A stretch of 64,000 bases of DNA. It comes from Rebecca billardiae RCC1528 (Eukaryota > Haptophyta). How positions within the stretch are numbered: the stretch's first letter is position 1; each line of letters starts with the position of its first letter. A program made the position numbers and the translations under genes. The stretch is taken from NCBI GenBank assembly GCA_965240325.2, contig OZ251224.1, positions 2,108,001 to 2,172,000 of the forward strand, read 5' to 3'. This document shows positions 24,062 through 34,685 of the stretch, in pieces. Below the pieces are notes generated by a model that was not told the DNA's origin, ran no database searches, and worked only from the letters and a program-made list of their open reading frames with translations.

Positions 24062-25171
24062 TCAGCATGTCAGCACGCGTGCAGTGCCTGCCACCTGGCT
24101 CGGTGAAAGAATGCTGTGTGGCAGGCTCTCGAGAACGAAGGCCAATAAAGCGCTGTACGCGCGCTCAAAGTGACCGTGCGCAACAGCGCGCACATCTGGG
24201 CTCACGTCAGTGCACCATGACTGCATCCAGGGGTGCCGGGTCCCGTGCTTCATGCTTGGCCGAATTCCAACGGGCAGGTGTGGCTGCTCTGCTAGGGAGC
24301 GCACATCCTTGAGGCCGAGCCACCTCGTCAGCCTCAGCCATGTGCCAACCCGGTCGTGCTCACTGGCCTCGAGACTGACCACGATCATGCGCAGGAACGC
24401 CTCCTGTAGTGGCCCCACATGCGCGCCTAGCATCAAATGCCCCAGTTCACTCAGTTGGCGCGGCAGCATCTCGTAGTTCTTTCTGTGCACCCAGCCCCAC
24501 TTGCAGCCAAGCACAATGTCTGCGAGGGAGGGTGGCATTGAAGGTGTATGATTGGCTGGGCAGGCAGTCAGTGTCTGAAACGCCACACCCAGGGCTCGGT
24601 GGTTTCCGTCGGAAATCCTGAGCACGTGGTTGCGGGCCGACACCATCCATGCAATCGGCTCGCGTATGCACACGATGGCGCGGATGGAGGGGATCTGCGC
24701 GATGCTGCCAGCTGGCCGAGCAAAGAATAGAAGCATCGGGTCGCCGACCACCACGCGCCTCGTTGTTCCGTTGCCAGGGCCCCTGGCTGTTGCGCACATG
24801 CGGCGCACAAAGTCGACCGGGGGGCTGCGTTGCTCCAATGGTGCTCCATCCGCCTCTTCGAGGCAGGCGGAGTGCTCGCCAAGCGCCGTGCTCGGGCATG
24901 CAAGCTCTGGGTGCATTGCCAAGAGATTGCGAAGGTATGTGGTGCCACACTTGGGCGTCCCAACGATAGCTACGTCGATCCGCACCTCGCGCCATTCCGT
25001 CTTGTTCGTTGCTGAGATGCTCGTGCTGCAGCCGCCGGTATGAGATTTGACTGCTGCAGCAGAGGCAAGTGAGGGTGCATGGACGACTATGAGCACGATG
25101 CTGGCGAGGCCAACCGCCGTCGAATCGAGGCAGCGCTGTGCGCGACTCCGCGTTTCTGCTGCCGTATCCAT
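24062..25171 (-). CDS. P-loop sulfotransferase (carbohydrate sulfotransferase-like, signal-anchored)
   Basis: Complete single exon of 369 aa. Residues ~20-40 form a hydrophobic signal-anchor, as in Golgi type II sulfotransferases. The 5'-phosphosulfate-binding loop is clear at about residue 70: VAIVGTPKCGTTYLRNLLAMHP (GxPKxGTT). The 3'-phosphate-binding segment is IVCIREPIAWMVSARNH near residue 165, with the Arg and Ser expected to contact PAPS. The C-terminal half (LSELGHLMLGAHVGPLQEAFLRMIVVSLEASE) has the layout of heparan- and HNK-type enzymes. Inferred role: transfer of sulfate from PAPS to glycans in the secretory pathway, consistent with the sulfated polysaccharides of marine algae. The acceptor is unknown. 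The stop lies just 28 bp beyond the last tandem ARF-GEF 3' unit. A second, broken sulfotransferase motif sits 0.5 kb upstream on the other strand. Confidence 0.85.
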   Translation of the reverse strand: MDTAAETRSRAQRCLDSTAVGLASIVLIVVHAPSLASAAAVKSHTGGCSTSISATNKTEWREVRIDVAIVGTPKCGTTYLRNLLAMHPELACPSTALGEHSACLEEADGAPLEQRSPPVDFVRRMCATARGPGNGTTRRVVVGDPMLLFFARPAGSIAQIPSIRAIVCIREPIAWMVSARNHVLRISDGNHRALGVAFQTLTACPANHTPSMPPSLADIVLGCKWGWVHRKNYEMLPRQLSELGHLMLGAHVGPLQEAFLRMIVVSLEASEHDRVGTWLRLTRWLGLKDVRSLAEQPHLPVGIRPSMKHGTRHPWMQSWCTDVSPDVRAVAHGHFERAYSALLAFVLESLPHSILSPSQVAGTARVLTC

Positions 25172-25249
25172 CGTGATCGTCCCGAGAACGACGGCCCTTG
25201 ACGCTCAACACACTTTTACCTGATGCTCTTGCGCCACGCTCCGGCGAAG

Positions 25250-25305
25250 AGAGACCTGGAAACTGGTTTGAACCCATGACCTCTCAGGCGCAAGATGAGC
25301 ACGCC
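25250..25305 (-). other. tRNA-like B-box remnant (possible tRNA-derived SINE or decayed tRNA)
   Basis: On the minus strand the stretch reads as the 3' half of a tRNA: a 17-nt arm CTCATCTTGCGCCTGAG (loop CTTGCGC, TGC in the anticodon place), an AGGTC variable region, and GGGTTCAAACC, a close match to the Pol III B box. The T stem does not pair properly on its 3' side and no acceptor stem or D arm is convincing. It is not a functional tRNA on this evidence. Confidence 0.3.
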
Positions 25306-25675
25306 AGTACAGTTTACTCAGAATAATTATTAAGAGACGCACACAGCTCAGGCAGGCGAGTACTCCCACGCACCTCTACCGTATTGGCAAATAGGACATT
25401 GTTCGTCGTACTTTCATTCAACCGTTCCGCCTAGGTCCGGAATATTAATGAGAGACGCACAGTCACGACAGTCGATCGGGCACTGCCGCCGACGAATAAC
25501 CAGGAGACCCGCGTCGTCCTACCTGTGTCGTTAAATCATAGAATGAGTAGACGAAATCATCAGCATCAGGTTACAGTTTACTATGTTTTAACGTGCACAC
25601 TTAAGTAATTAATGACTGCACCGTGTCCAGAGGGAGGGCTCGCGCCGAGAGTGCCTCCAAAGTGCCTCGCAGACG

Positions 25676-25828
25676 TGCGCGCGCACGGCTTATCTGCACG
25701 TGGGGCCACACAAGACCGGCTCCACTTCGCTCCAGGCGCAGCTGATCATGGGAGCAACGCCGGCGCACACGCGGCTCGTGGGCGAGGATGGGTTTGTGAT
25801 CCCTCGGCCCTTGATGGACCACTACTAG
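25676..25828 (+). pseudogene. Sulfotransferase N-terminal fragment
   Basis: One frame reads RTAYLHVGPHKTGSTSLQAQL and ends at a TAG at 25826-25828. HVGPHKTGSTSLQ is the PAPS 5'-phosphosulfate loop of another sulfotransferase subfamily frequent in marine algae, different from the GTPKCGTT loop of the complete gene at 24.1-25.2 kb. A CAG precedes the segment, so it could be a stranded exon. No 3'-phosphate motif follows within 1 kb, and downstream DNA is a degenerate repeat, so I read it as a fragment. Confidence 0.55.
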
Positions 25829-25831
25829 CGG

Positions 25832-25888
25832 AAGGGGCTTACACAACACTTACACAAGTGGTACAGTAAAGATGTTGTAAGCCCCTTG
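25832..25888. other. Short hairpin after the sulfotransferase fragment
   Basis: GGGGCTTACACAAC is followed about 30 bp later by GTTGTAAGCCCC, an almost perfect inverted repeat. It could be a structured RNA end or a small insertion scar. Confidence 0.3.
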
Positions 25889-26009
25889 CTTGGGCTCTGG
25901 CTGGTACTCTCCGCCATCGCACTCGCTTCACGCGAGTGCGGGCTGTGCCCGCCGAGGTACGATGGCGGCGCAAGCATCCCGCCACCGCGCGCGGCCCGCG
26001 CGCGGGGCG

Positions 26010-26405
26010 CTCGTGCGGCGGCGACGGCCGCCGTGCGTGGAGGAAGACGCGGCGGTGGGGCGGCGATCGAGGCGACACGCTATGCAGCGCGTGTTCGAAG
26101 CGTTCGTGAGCGTGCGCACCAGCCTGACTAAACAGGGCAGCTCGCAGGACTCATAGGCCGCGCTGCACAACTCTGGGCGGCGCGGCGGCGCGGCGATGCA
26201 GCGCACGCGGATCGCCCGCTGCCACAGCGGCCGCGCGCGGGGGCGTCGGTGCTGCGGCGAAGGCCGAGGATGTCGAGGAAGAGGTGGTGATGGGAGGGAA
26301 GAGGTGGCGGTGGGGCGACGATCGAGGGGTGACGCGCGACGCAGCGCGGGAGCGCGGGTTCCAAGCGTCCGCGAGCGTGCGCGCCAGCCTGACCACCCCT
26401 GACCC
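26010..26405 (+). repeat. Degenerate direct duplication (~130 bp, two copies)
   Basis: Around 26035-26150 and 26275-26400 the order GGCGGTGGGGCG-CGATCGAGG...GACGC...GTTC-AAGCGT-CG-GAGCGTGCGC-CCAGCCTGAC recurs with many substitutions and a spacer. Not coding as far as I can tell. The rest of 26405-27690 has only short frames; one on the plus strand near 27370-27610 is Leu/Glu-rich and coiled-coil-like but lacks homology. Confidence 0.5.
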
Positions 26406-27695
26406 CGGGTAATCCCAGGACTCACAACCCTGGGCGGCGCGGCTGCGGTGGTGGCGGGAGGCCTGTCGGCTACTCCCGAGGGACTGGTTGCACCCAGCTT
26501 TGGGGACTTGTCCGACTCATGTGACGGCAGACACTCAGACGGTAGAATGGTTGAGGTCACTCTCCATGAGGACGAGAGCGCTTGAGCGCATGCTCGGCGC
26601 CTCGGCCACTGGCACTGCTTTGACATCCTGAAATCTCGACCGGGGTGGCTCCAGGCTGAGTCATCCCGTAGTGTGCGAGCATGCGGGGCAGGCGCACGGG
26701 TCGTTGATTGTGGGCCACTGATTGGCACCTGGTCATGAGCAGCGGAGCAACAGAGCGTCAGAGCCACAGAGGCCAGCACATGTCCAGCTAGGGCTACCCG
26801 ACCGAATCCGCGAGCACGCCGCCGTGTGCCGTGCGCCGTCCAAGGTCGACAATGGCAAGGCCCCGGCGGACGGTGCTCGCGGGTCGTGCGCGCCGCTGAC
26901 GGACACGCAAGTGCGCAACCATCCGCGCCTGTCATGTGCACGCGCAATGATGTCAAGGTGCCGAAGGCCGCGGAGCGCGCAAGTGCTCGTCGACGCGCGC
27001 ACGTTTCTCTGCAGAGGAGCAGTGCCTCAGGAACAGCTCAGCCGATGGTACGCCGCTGCCGTGGTGCTGCGCGTGACGCAACCCATGTGGTGTAGCATCA
27101 CCGTATGTAGCCAGCCTCGCGCGCTACCGAAGCCGACTTTGATATGCTGGTTACTAAGACTGGGGAAGTCGGCGGCAAGCCCGCCGGAGCGGCCGTCGGT
27201 GCTCCCGCTGAGGACGCATGCGCTCGTGCGCTGCGCGCGAGGTGGCGTTCGTCGTACAGCGAGGTGAACTGCGTACGCGTCGTCGGGCTCGTGCCCCCGG
27301 CGCGCGTGTAGCTCTTCATAGCGCCCAGCCCGGCGAGAAGCGCGGTGGACGGCGCGGAGGTGTCGCTCCGGCGCTCCACTGTCCGCACGAGCGGACGCAG
27401 CAGTCCCTGGAGCGCGTGGGCGAGCGCGTGCGCGTTGAGGTGGTCGAGGCGAGCGTCGAGCGCGCGGCGGTGCAGGTGCAGCCGCTGAACAAGCAACTAC
27501 TCGCGGCGCACGCGGACGCGTGGCGCAAGGAGGAACCGCTCGAGCTGCTGAAGGGCACGCTGAGCGCGCTCAAGGCTGAGCTCGAGCGCAAGTTGCAGCT
27601 GAGCGCAGGCGTGCGCGTGCAGACGCGCGTGCGGGGGCATGCTGCGCAGACGCAGCGCTGCAACCAACATAGAGACTGCCTGGAACTGACCTCCA

Positions 27696-28068
27696 TCACG
27701 CACTCTTGCGCGCGCCCTTCAACGCATCGACAAGGACCTTGGCCACGGGTCTGACGGAGCACTCTCGCACGGTGGCCTGCTCAACGCCGTGTATGCCAGC
27801 AGCGCGCTTCGCACGCTGGCCGTCAGCGGCGAGCACGGCGAGATCATCTGCCGAGTGCTTGAGGTGTCCCTGCTTGAACTGCTTTCCCTTCGCGAGCAGC
27901 ACGTACTTCACCGCGAGCACGGCACGCACGAGCCTCACCGACGAACTCGAAGTGCTTCCCGACGCCCGGCGCCACTGCCTCCGCCGGCCAGTGCACGACG
28001 GCGTCGAGCAAAGGGTGACAGCACAGGCCAGCGCGGTTCAGGACGTTTGCGACTGAGTTGAAGACCAT
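27696..28068 (-). CDS. Small hypothetical protein, two exons (93 aa)
   Basis: Exon 28068-27939 starts with ATG (MVFNSVANVLNRAGLCC...). A GTGAGG donor lies at 27938 and a CAG acceptor ends at 27848; exon 27847-27696 continues DDLAVLAADGQRAKRAAG...and ends KGARKSA-stop. The splice is in phase and both exons have protein-like composition. Without splicing, the same two stretches lie in different frames and would need a frameshift. I recognise no family. It is divergent from the methyltransferase gene, with 69-117 bp between start codons, so the two could share a promoter. Confidence 0.35.
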
Positions 28069-28185
28069 CGGCGCATCGCTCCGCGCGTGGCGTGGTCGGT
28101 GGCCGTGCGCTGGCTCCGCCCTTTATTATTAAGCGAAATGTGGCAGGCTGGTGCTCAAGGCTTTAAATCGGTGGCAATTAACAGG

Positions 28186-29316
28186 ATGAAGCCCCCGGGA
28201 TCGCCCTCGTGGGACTCTGTGGGACGACCCCATGTGGCGTGCAGGTGTTGCCTGTTGCTGTGCATCGCAGTGGTCTCTGCTGAGGACCGCTGGGGCGAGA
28301 TCTTCGCGCCCACTGCCCCTCCCAAGTTGAGGGCCCTCGCGCCGTGGGTGGCGTACCCGCCGGTGGTGAAGTACACCAGCAGGCTGCTGCTCAAACACTC
28401 AGGCGCTCGATATGGCCGGTGGCATCTAACGGGCTCGCTGCCACCGATCATCGAGGACGTGATGGCGCGGCAGTTCTACGGCATGAGCCACGCTGATTTC
28501 ATCCGTCAGCAGCCACGTGTGCGCCCCATTCGGACGTTGTCCATTGGCTGCGGCAATGGCAGATTCGAGATTGATATTGTGATGAGAGGCCTGACCACAG
28601 TGATGCACGGAATCGACGCTAGTCCAGGCGCGATCGCTGCTGCCGCAGCTATGGCAAGACGTGACCTGCCAAAGGGCGTCGACGTCACCTTCTCTGTCGG
28701 CGACGCAAACACCTTGCACATCGATGTCGGCTCATTCGACTTCATCTTCTGCCACCACTCGCTGCACCACGTTGCACTGCTGGATAGGCTGTACGCGCAG
28801 GTGCACATTGGGCTGAAACCGGGGGGCTTGTTTGTCTTCGAGGATTTCGTGGGACCAAGTCGGTACCAGTGGACCCCGCGGCAGCTCGAGGTGCAGCAGC
28901 AGGTACTGCAGGCCCTCCCGCCAGGCCTTCGGCTGAACGGCCTGATGCCTGCAGGCTCCGAGAGACCTATGCATCGCATGCACTATCATACGGTGGCGGA
29001 CATGTTGGCTGCGGACCCGACGGAGGCTGTCAACTCCTCGCAGATCATCCCCGTGCTCAAAAAATGGTTCGGCAAGAAGCTGCCCATCCAAGAGAGCATA
29101 CCCCTAGGCGGCACGTTGCTTCATCCCATGCTCAATCTCATAGGGAGCACGTGGAACATGTCCAATCCGCTCCACTCCTCCCTCTTGAAGCTCCTGTGCG
29201 TGGTAGACGAGATGATGATATCGGAGATGCGCGGCGAGAGCGACTTCATGCTCGTCGTTGCGCGCAAGCCCAAAAACATGCTCGTCGCGCGCAATACTAC
29301 TGATCAGGGTTACTAG
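28186..29316 (+). CDS. SAM-dependent methyltransferase (class I fold), probably secretory pathway
   Basis: Single exon, 376 aa from the ATG at 28186 (A at -3). An earlier in-frame ATG at 28138 would add 16 residues. The N-terminus has a hydrophobic stretch CCLLLCIAVVSA followed by ED, a plausible signal peptide. Motif I is LSIGCGNGRFEIDI (about residue 118), followed by an acidic post-I region (HGIDASPGAI), motif II-like DANTLHIDVGSFDFIFCHHSLHHV and motif III LKPGGLFVFEDFVGP, the classic Methyltransf_11/12 order. The C-terminal ~140 residues are helical and specific to this protein. The substrate cannot be deduced. Its nearest plus-strand neighbour, the J-domain gene, is 530 bp downstream. 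Confidence 0.8.
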   Translation: MKPPGSPSWDSVGRPHVACRCCLLLCIAVVSAEDRWGEIFAPTAPPKLRALAPWVAYPPVVKYTSRLLLKHSGARYGRWHLTGSLPPIIEDVMARQFYGMSHADFIRQQPRVRPIRTLSIGCGNGRFEIDIVMRGLTTVMHGIDASPGAIAAAAAMARRDLPKGVDVTFSVGDANTLHIDVGSFDFIFCHHSLHHVALLDRLYAQVHIGLKPGGLFVFEDFVGPSRYQWTPRQLEVQQQVLQALPPGLRLNGLMPAGSERPMHRMHYHTVADMLAADPTEAVNSSQIIPVLKKWFGKKLPIQESIPLGGTLLHPMLNLIGSTWNMSNPLHSSLLKLLCVVDEMMISEMRGESDFMLVVARKPKNMLVARNTTDQGY

Positions 29317-29846
29317 GGCGCGGCAATATCATTGTCGACAGCATTCAGCACCCCGGAACGATGACGAGTGTCGGAGTGATGGCCTGATGGATCGGTCGGC
29401 CGCGCTGCTCACCTGCTGAGACCGTGCCGGTGCCGCCTGATCGGTCGGGCTACTGATCCGGGCGGCGCCGCCGGCGCGGGCCCGTCCGGGCCCCGACCCC
29501 GTCCGGCCGTCGCCGCCGCCGCCGCGCTGCCGGCCGCGCCGAGATCGGACCGCGCGGGTGTGATGGAGGCGGTAGCTGGACCGTGAGACTCAGATCAGTA
29601 CTCTGAATCTGAATCAGCTACGAGCGCGCAGCCAGCAACTCACTAATTGTGCAGCGCAGCCGCAGGTCCGGACGGTGCCAGCTCGTGGGGTGTCCGGACG
29701 GCGCGCAACGATCGACTCGTTGACGACGACGTTGGGGAGCTGGAGGCGGGAACCTACTTCCTACAAGTTAACAAGTATCGCCGCGTGCGGGCGCGTCGCA
29801 CCAGGGACGCCCCCTGTCCACGGCACTGGACGAGCGCGCGGGCAAC
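29317..29846. other. Intergenic GC-rich region upstream of the J-domain/RING gene
   Basis: It contains a very GC-rich block (29460-29560) with GCC/CCG runs and then AT-richer sequence. Presumed promoter and 5' UTR of the next gene. No gene supported. Confidence 0.5.
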
Positions 29847-32800
29847 ATGGCGCCCAAACCGGCGGCGAGCGCGGCGGAAGCGCCCGGCGCGGATGTGTTG
29901 GCCTCTCTGCCCCTCCTCGTCGACTTCCAGTGCACGCCAGAGCTCGCGGCGGTGATCCGCGATGAGCTCGAGGCCATTCGGCATACGACCGAGGCGGAGC
30001 GCCACCTGGAACGCGCCAAGGAGACGTCGGCGGGCGCTGATCGCGAGTCGGCGCGCGCGCACGCGGAGGTCAGGAAGGCCAAGGAGAAGGCGAGCGAGGA
30101 GAAGAAGCGGACTGGGGAGGCTGCGGCAGAGGAGGCCAGCAGCGCGCTGGCCTCGGTCCTCGCTCTGGCCAAGTCGAAGGATCTCGCGGCGCAGGCGGCG
30201 GCGGAGGGGTACACGGCGGCACAGAAGGCGCTGAGCGCCGCGCGCTCGAACTCGGACGAGCGCGCCAGCCAGGCGTCCGACGCCGTCTCGCGCCACTACC
30301 GCAAGCAGTCCATCAAGCTGCACCCGGATCGCAACGGCGAGCACCTGCGCCCGCAGTTTGAGTCGCTCGCTGACGCGGCGACCGTGCTGCGTAACGGCGA
30401 GCTGCGGCAGCGGTACGTCGAGCAGATGGTGACGGTGCTCAAGCAGGAGCCCGAGCTTGTGCGCATGGCGCACCGCTCGTGGCTCGAGCGCAACGGCTTC
30501 GCCGAGGCCAGCAGCGCGCCGCACGACGACATCGACGGCACCGACAGCGGCACAGCGCCCAAGTTTGCTCGGCTCACGGAGGGCGGCACGGGCGCGGTGC
30601 CCAAGATGGCGCAGATGCTCGCGATCGAGGTCGTGAGCGGCAAGCCCACCATGGACGTGCGATTCCCACTCGGCGCGCAGCCCGGCGTGTACGCCGACTT
30701 CCGCGTCTCGTGGCAGCTGCGCCGCTTTCAGCTCGCAGACGACGCGGCGGCCTCCGGGCTTGTCCCGATCAGCCAGGTCGACTGGCTGAACGCGTGCGTG
30801 CGCACCAGCCTCGACATCCCGTCGTTCGGCACGTTCGAGCTGCGCTGGGCCCTCGACTTTGGGCGGCAGAACGAGTCGGGCGAGCCGCTGCGCTCGCCGT
30901 GGTCGACGTGGCTCCTCGTGCTCGTCGAGAACCCGACGCACGCCCACCTGATGCAGGCGCGCGAGCACGCAGAGAGGACGGCCGAGGGACGGCTGCGAAT
31001 GCTCGAGGCGGCGGTGCGCTCGGCGGGCGCCGTGCCCACGCCGATCTCGACGAAGGATGCGGTGTACCACTCGGAGCGGCTGCACGTGGGGCAGGTCCGG
31101 CTCGCCTCCGCCATCGGCCGGCTCGAGCGGCTGTACGAGGAGCACGCGAAGGGCTCGGCGGACTCGGGGCTGCGGCCGAGGCCCGAGGACGCGTCACGAG
31201 TGGCGCGCCTCTCGCGGCACGCGGGCGAGGTGGGCGCGCGCGCGACGAACACGTCGCAGATGTTCGAGCCCATTCTCGCGCGCGAGAAGAAGGCAGAGGC
31301 CTCGAGCCGGTTCTTCCGATTCATCCGGTACAAGCTCGAGACCGGCCTGTTCGCGGACTGGATCTCGGATACATCCGGCTCGGGTGCGTGCTCGTGCAAG
31401 CGAGCGCCGAGCGGCGGTGCGCGCTGGCCCTGCGGCGGTGCGGTGCGCGTGTGAACGCGATGGGCTCGGCGTGCGCCCCGCGCCCTGCGCAGGCCCGACC
31501 GAAGCGGTGCTGGTCTCGGAGGGCGGCAGCGTGAACCGGCTGTACCAGCTGCTCGTCGAGGGACCGCACCGCCGCGTGGGCGGCGGCGGCGGTGGCGGCG
31601 GCGGCGGCTCGGCGTCAGCGCCCGCGAGCAACGGCGAGCACGTCCTCGAGGTAGACTCGTTCGTGCTGCAGAGCGCGACGCGGCGCGACGACCTGTTCAC
31701 GGAGAAGCAGCTGAAGAAGCTGGGCGAGACGGCCGTCAAGCTCGAGGCGGCGGAGCGCAAGCAGGAGGAGGCGGAGCGGCGCGCGGAGGAGCGTGCCGAG
31801 CAGAAGCGCCTCGCGGACGAGAAGGCCGCCGCGGAGGCGGCGCGCGCCGAGGCCGAGGGGCGGGAGCGGGAGCGCAAAGCGGCCGAGCAGGCGGCCGAGT
31901 CGGACGCGAGGCTGAGGGTCTACCAGTCCGGCATCAAGCTCGATTGCCGCGTCATGCTCCAGGGCCTCAAGGGCAACCAGCACCTGAACGGACGGGTGCG
32001 CGCCGCCCGCGCTCACGCGCACGCGACGGCCACGCGAGTACCCACCTCGTCCTACCACCGTAGCACTACGAGTAGTCTGATCGTTTGCCTCGCCTCTCCG
32101 CCGCGCCGTGCGCCGCCAACCGCGCGCGGCGCTCTCACGCCGCGCACGCGCGCCCTGCGCTGCGCCGCACGCGCGCGCGCGCAGGAAGGGACCGTGTGCT
32201 CCGTCGACGACGCGGTCGTGCGCAAGGGCCGCGTGGTCGTGCAGCTCTGTGACACGGCCGAGTGCGCCGCCGAGCAGATCTCTATCCGGGTGGAGAACGT
32301 GGTCCTCATGGACGCCGAGCTGGGCCACGGGCTGGAGGACGAGCTGGTCGGGGATGGCGGCGAGCACGGAGCGACGGCGGGTGGTGCGCTCGAGCCCACG
32401 CCGCCCGCGCGCGCCGCCAGCCAGCACCCGGCGAGCGCCGCCGTCGCCGCGGCGGAGGCCCGCGAGCCGCAGCCGCCCGCCGCACCGCGCAACCGGCGAG
32501 AGCAGCAGGCGATGACGCGCTGCCGCTTCATCACGAGCAAGTCCGGCTGCAACAACGGCGCGCGCTGCAAGTTCTCGCACTCGCTCGATGCGCCCAAGTA
32601 CCCGCCGCCCATCGTGCCAAGCGGCGCGCCGCAGCCGCAGCCGCAGCCGCAGCCGCACCCGTTGCCTGCGAGCGTGCCAACGCCCGCGGCCGCGACTGAT
32701 GACGCGGCGCTCAGCCCGGCGCAGAAAAAGACTCAGGAGAAGGAGAAGAAGAAGAAGGCGAACAAGAAGGCGGAGCCGGTGGGCGGGGTGGCGACGGCGC

Positions 32801-33420
32801 CATCACCCACCGCCCGGTCCCCCGCGCGGCAGGAGCAGCCCAACGCGCGCTCCGCCGCCGCCGCCGCGCACCCAGCCACCTCATACAGCAGCCCGGTCGG
32901 CGGCGCGCCGGTTTCTTCCGCTCAGGCGGCTTCTGCCGAGGCGGCGGAGTGGGTGACGGAGTTTGACGCCAATAGCGGGATGCACTACTACTGGAACACG
33001 CGCACGCGGCAGACGCAGTGGCAGCGGCCCGAGGCGCTGGGGCCAGAGCCCGGCCTGCCGCAGCCCTCGACGATGTTTGCGCAGCCCGCCGCGCCCAACG
33101 GCGGCGCGCAGCCCAAGCAGGCCGCAGCCGGCCGCGGCGCGGCTGCAGAGCTTGAGGCTCTGCGCGCGCAGCTCGAGGCCGAGCGCATCGCGCGCGAGCG
33201 AGCAGAGAGCGCGTACGCGGCGGCGGAGCAGATCAAGGCCGACGAGCGGCGGATGTGCGTCGTGTGCATCGAGCGGCCAAAGTCGCACGTGTTCGACCGA
33301 TGCTTTCACAAGTGCGTGTGCGACGTGTGCGCGGCCGCGATCAGGGCGCGGCCGCGCTCTCAGTGGCTGTGCCCGCTGTGCAGGGAGCCTTGCAACAACA
33401 TCCAGCAGGTCTTCGAGTGA
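29847..33420 (+). CDS. Multidomain protein: J-domain, coiled coil, CCCH finger, WW domain, C-terminal RING
   Basis: Exons 29847-31383, 31493-31995 and 32185-33420 join in phase (introns 109 and 189 bp, GTGCG...CAG), giving 1091 aa. In order: a charged helical N-terminus; a degenerate J-domain around residue 150 with an intact HPD (HYRKQSIKLHPDRNG); a region of beta/helical character to ~512; a long Glu/Arg/Lys coiled coil at about 575-655; a small GLKGNQHLNGR-EGTV...GRVVVQL domain rebuilt by the second splice; a CCCH zinc finger near 792 (C-x8-C-x5-C-x3-H); Pro/Gln and Lys-rich linkers; a WW domain at about 934-963 (EWVTEFDANSGMHYYWN...TQWQRPE); and a RING-HC finger at about 1037-1085 (CVVC...CFHKCVCDVC...CPLC). 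Inferred: a cytosolic E3 ubiquitin ligase linking Hsp70 chaperoning (J-domain), RNA and proline-rich ligands. The second intron keeps the frame open, so read-through would still give protein. Confidence 0.8.
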
Positions 33421-33729
33421 TGGCAATGCAGAGCCGGCGCGACCACATCAGCATGCTCAGCCTAAGCCGTAAGCGGGTCACCGTGAGAACGTTGACGTCG
33501 TCGTCTGAGTACTTGACGACGCTCCGCGCGAGACTTATTTATAATTCGGCCGTCATATACATATATATATATATATGTATCCACTATGCGCGTAGCACGC
33601 GAGCAGTTACGTACTACTGCGTATATATATCATTGCGTATAGTGCTGACGATGTCTCAGACGCAAGTCGGTCAGCAGTATACCGGGTCAACGCGTCGACA
33701 GTCGTCGGCGTCACAATATTAATACGGTT
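33421..33729. other. Intergenic, AT-rich
   Basis: Includes a short TATA-rich tract (33556-33577) and ends at the left inverted repeat. No gene seen. Confidence 0.5.
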
Positions 33730-34364
33730 ATGGCCCGCGGTGCAGGGCGGAGCGCGCAGCGAGGAGCCCGCAGTGCGGGCCCTAACCACGTTTCAAAAAG
33801 ATCTTTGATCAGCAAGAAAAAGGGACGGGAGCCGATTTTTAGGGCTGGCGGAGACCGAGTTTCGATTTTTGAGACCCTCTCTAGGATATAAGACTTTCTG
33901 ACTGCTACGACTGCTGCTGCTATACATGATATGACCGCGTTCCGCGGTCCTTTTCCGTAGAACGAACGTAGTTCGGGGCCCGCGGTGGCGGTGCACCCTC
34001 CGTCGCGCAGTCGTCTAACTCTATTCAATTTCACTATTGTCCGATTCGGACAGACCTGAGGCTGAGAGTGAGACCAGTAATGGCACGGTTGGCATGCCCG
34101 TACAACTACTGATGTAACGATTTTTTTCCGGCGGCGCTACCATCGGCGACGGCTTCATGGGCGGTGACAGCTGGCGGGCGTCAATCTCGCCTGCCTGAGC
34201 TGTGTGCGTCTCTTATTCTTAGTAAACTGTAGCAGTAGACTCCAGCGGCGCGCCGCCGCCTCGGCCGCGCCGGGCCGCCGGGGCGCCCGGGGCCGGGCGG
34301 GCCCAGTCGCAGCCGCCGCCGCGGCGCCGATATTGTGTACAGGCGGATGCGACGAGGCGTGATC

Positions 34365-34685
34365 GACGCATGAGCGCGACTCCACGTGCACGCCAGGCCA
34401 CGCGGAGCAGACAGCCAGGGAGCACGGTGCGGGGCCGCGGATTCGTTCGGGCCGCTGCGCCTGCTGCTGACCGCGCTGTCCCGTCACCGCGCGCCGGCAG
34501 CGGCCACGGGATAGATGATTTGCACTGGTCCGAGTAGGGTTCGACCAGCGCCTGCGCGACGGCCGACAGGCGGGCGCGAGGCGTGATCGACGCATGAGCG
34601 CAACTCTACGTGCACGCCAGGCCACGCGGAGCTGACAGCCAGGGAGCACGGTGCCGCGGTGCGAGGCGAGGCCGCGGATTCGAGC
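34365..34685 (+). repeat. Two direct repeats ~225 bp apart
   Basis: CGCATGAGCGCGACTCCACGTGCACGCCAG... near 34368 recurs near 34592 with few changes, through GGCCACGCGGAGC-GACAGCCAGGGAGCACGGTGC and GAGGCCGCGGATTCG. The intervening sequence is unrelated GC-rich DNA. Confidence 0.7.

Noticed and set aside
25250-25305. Functional tRNA gene
   Set aside because: No acceptor stem or D arm, and the T stem is mispaired.
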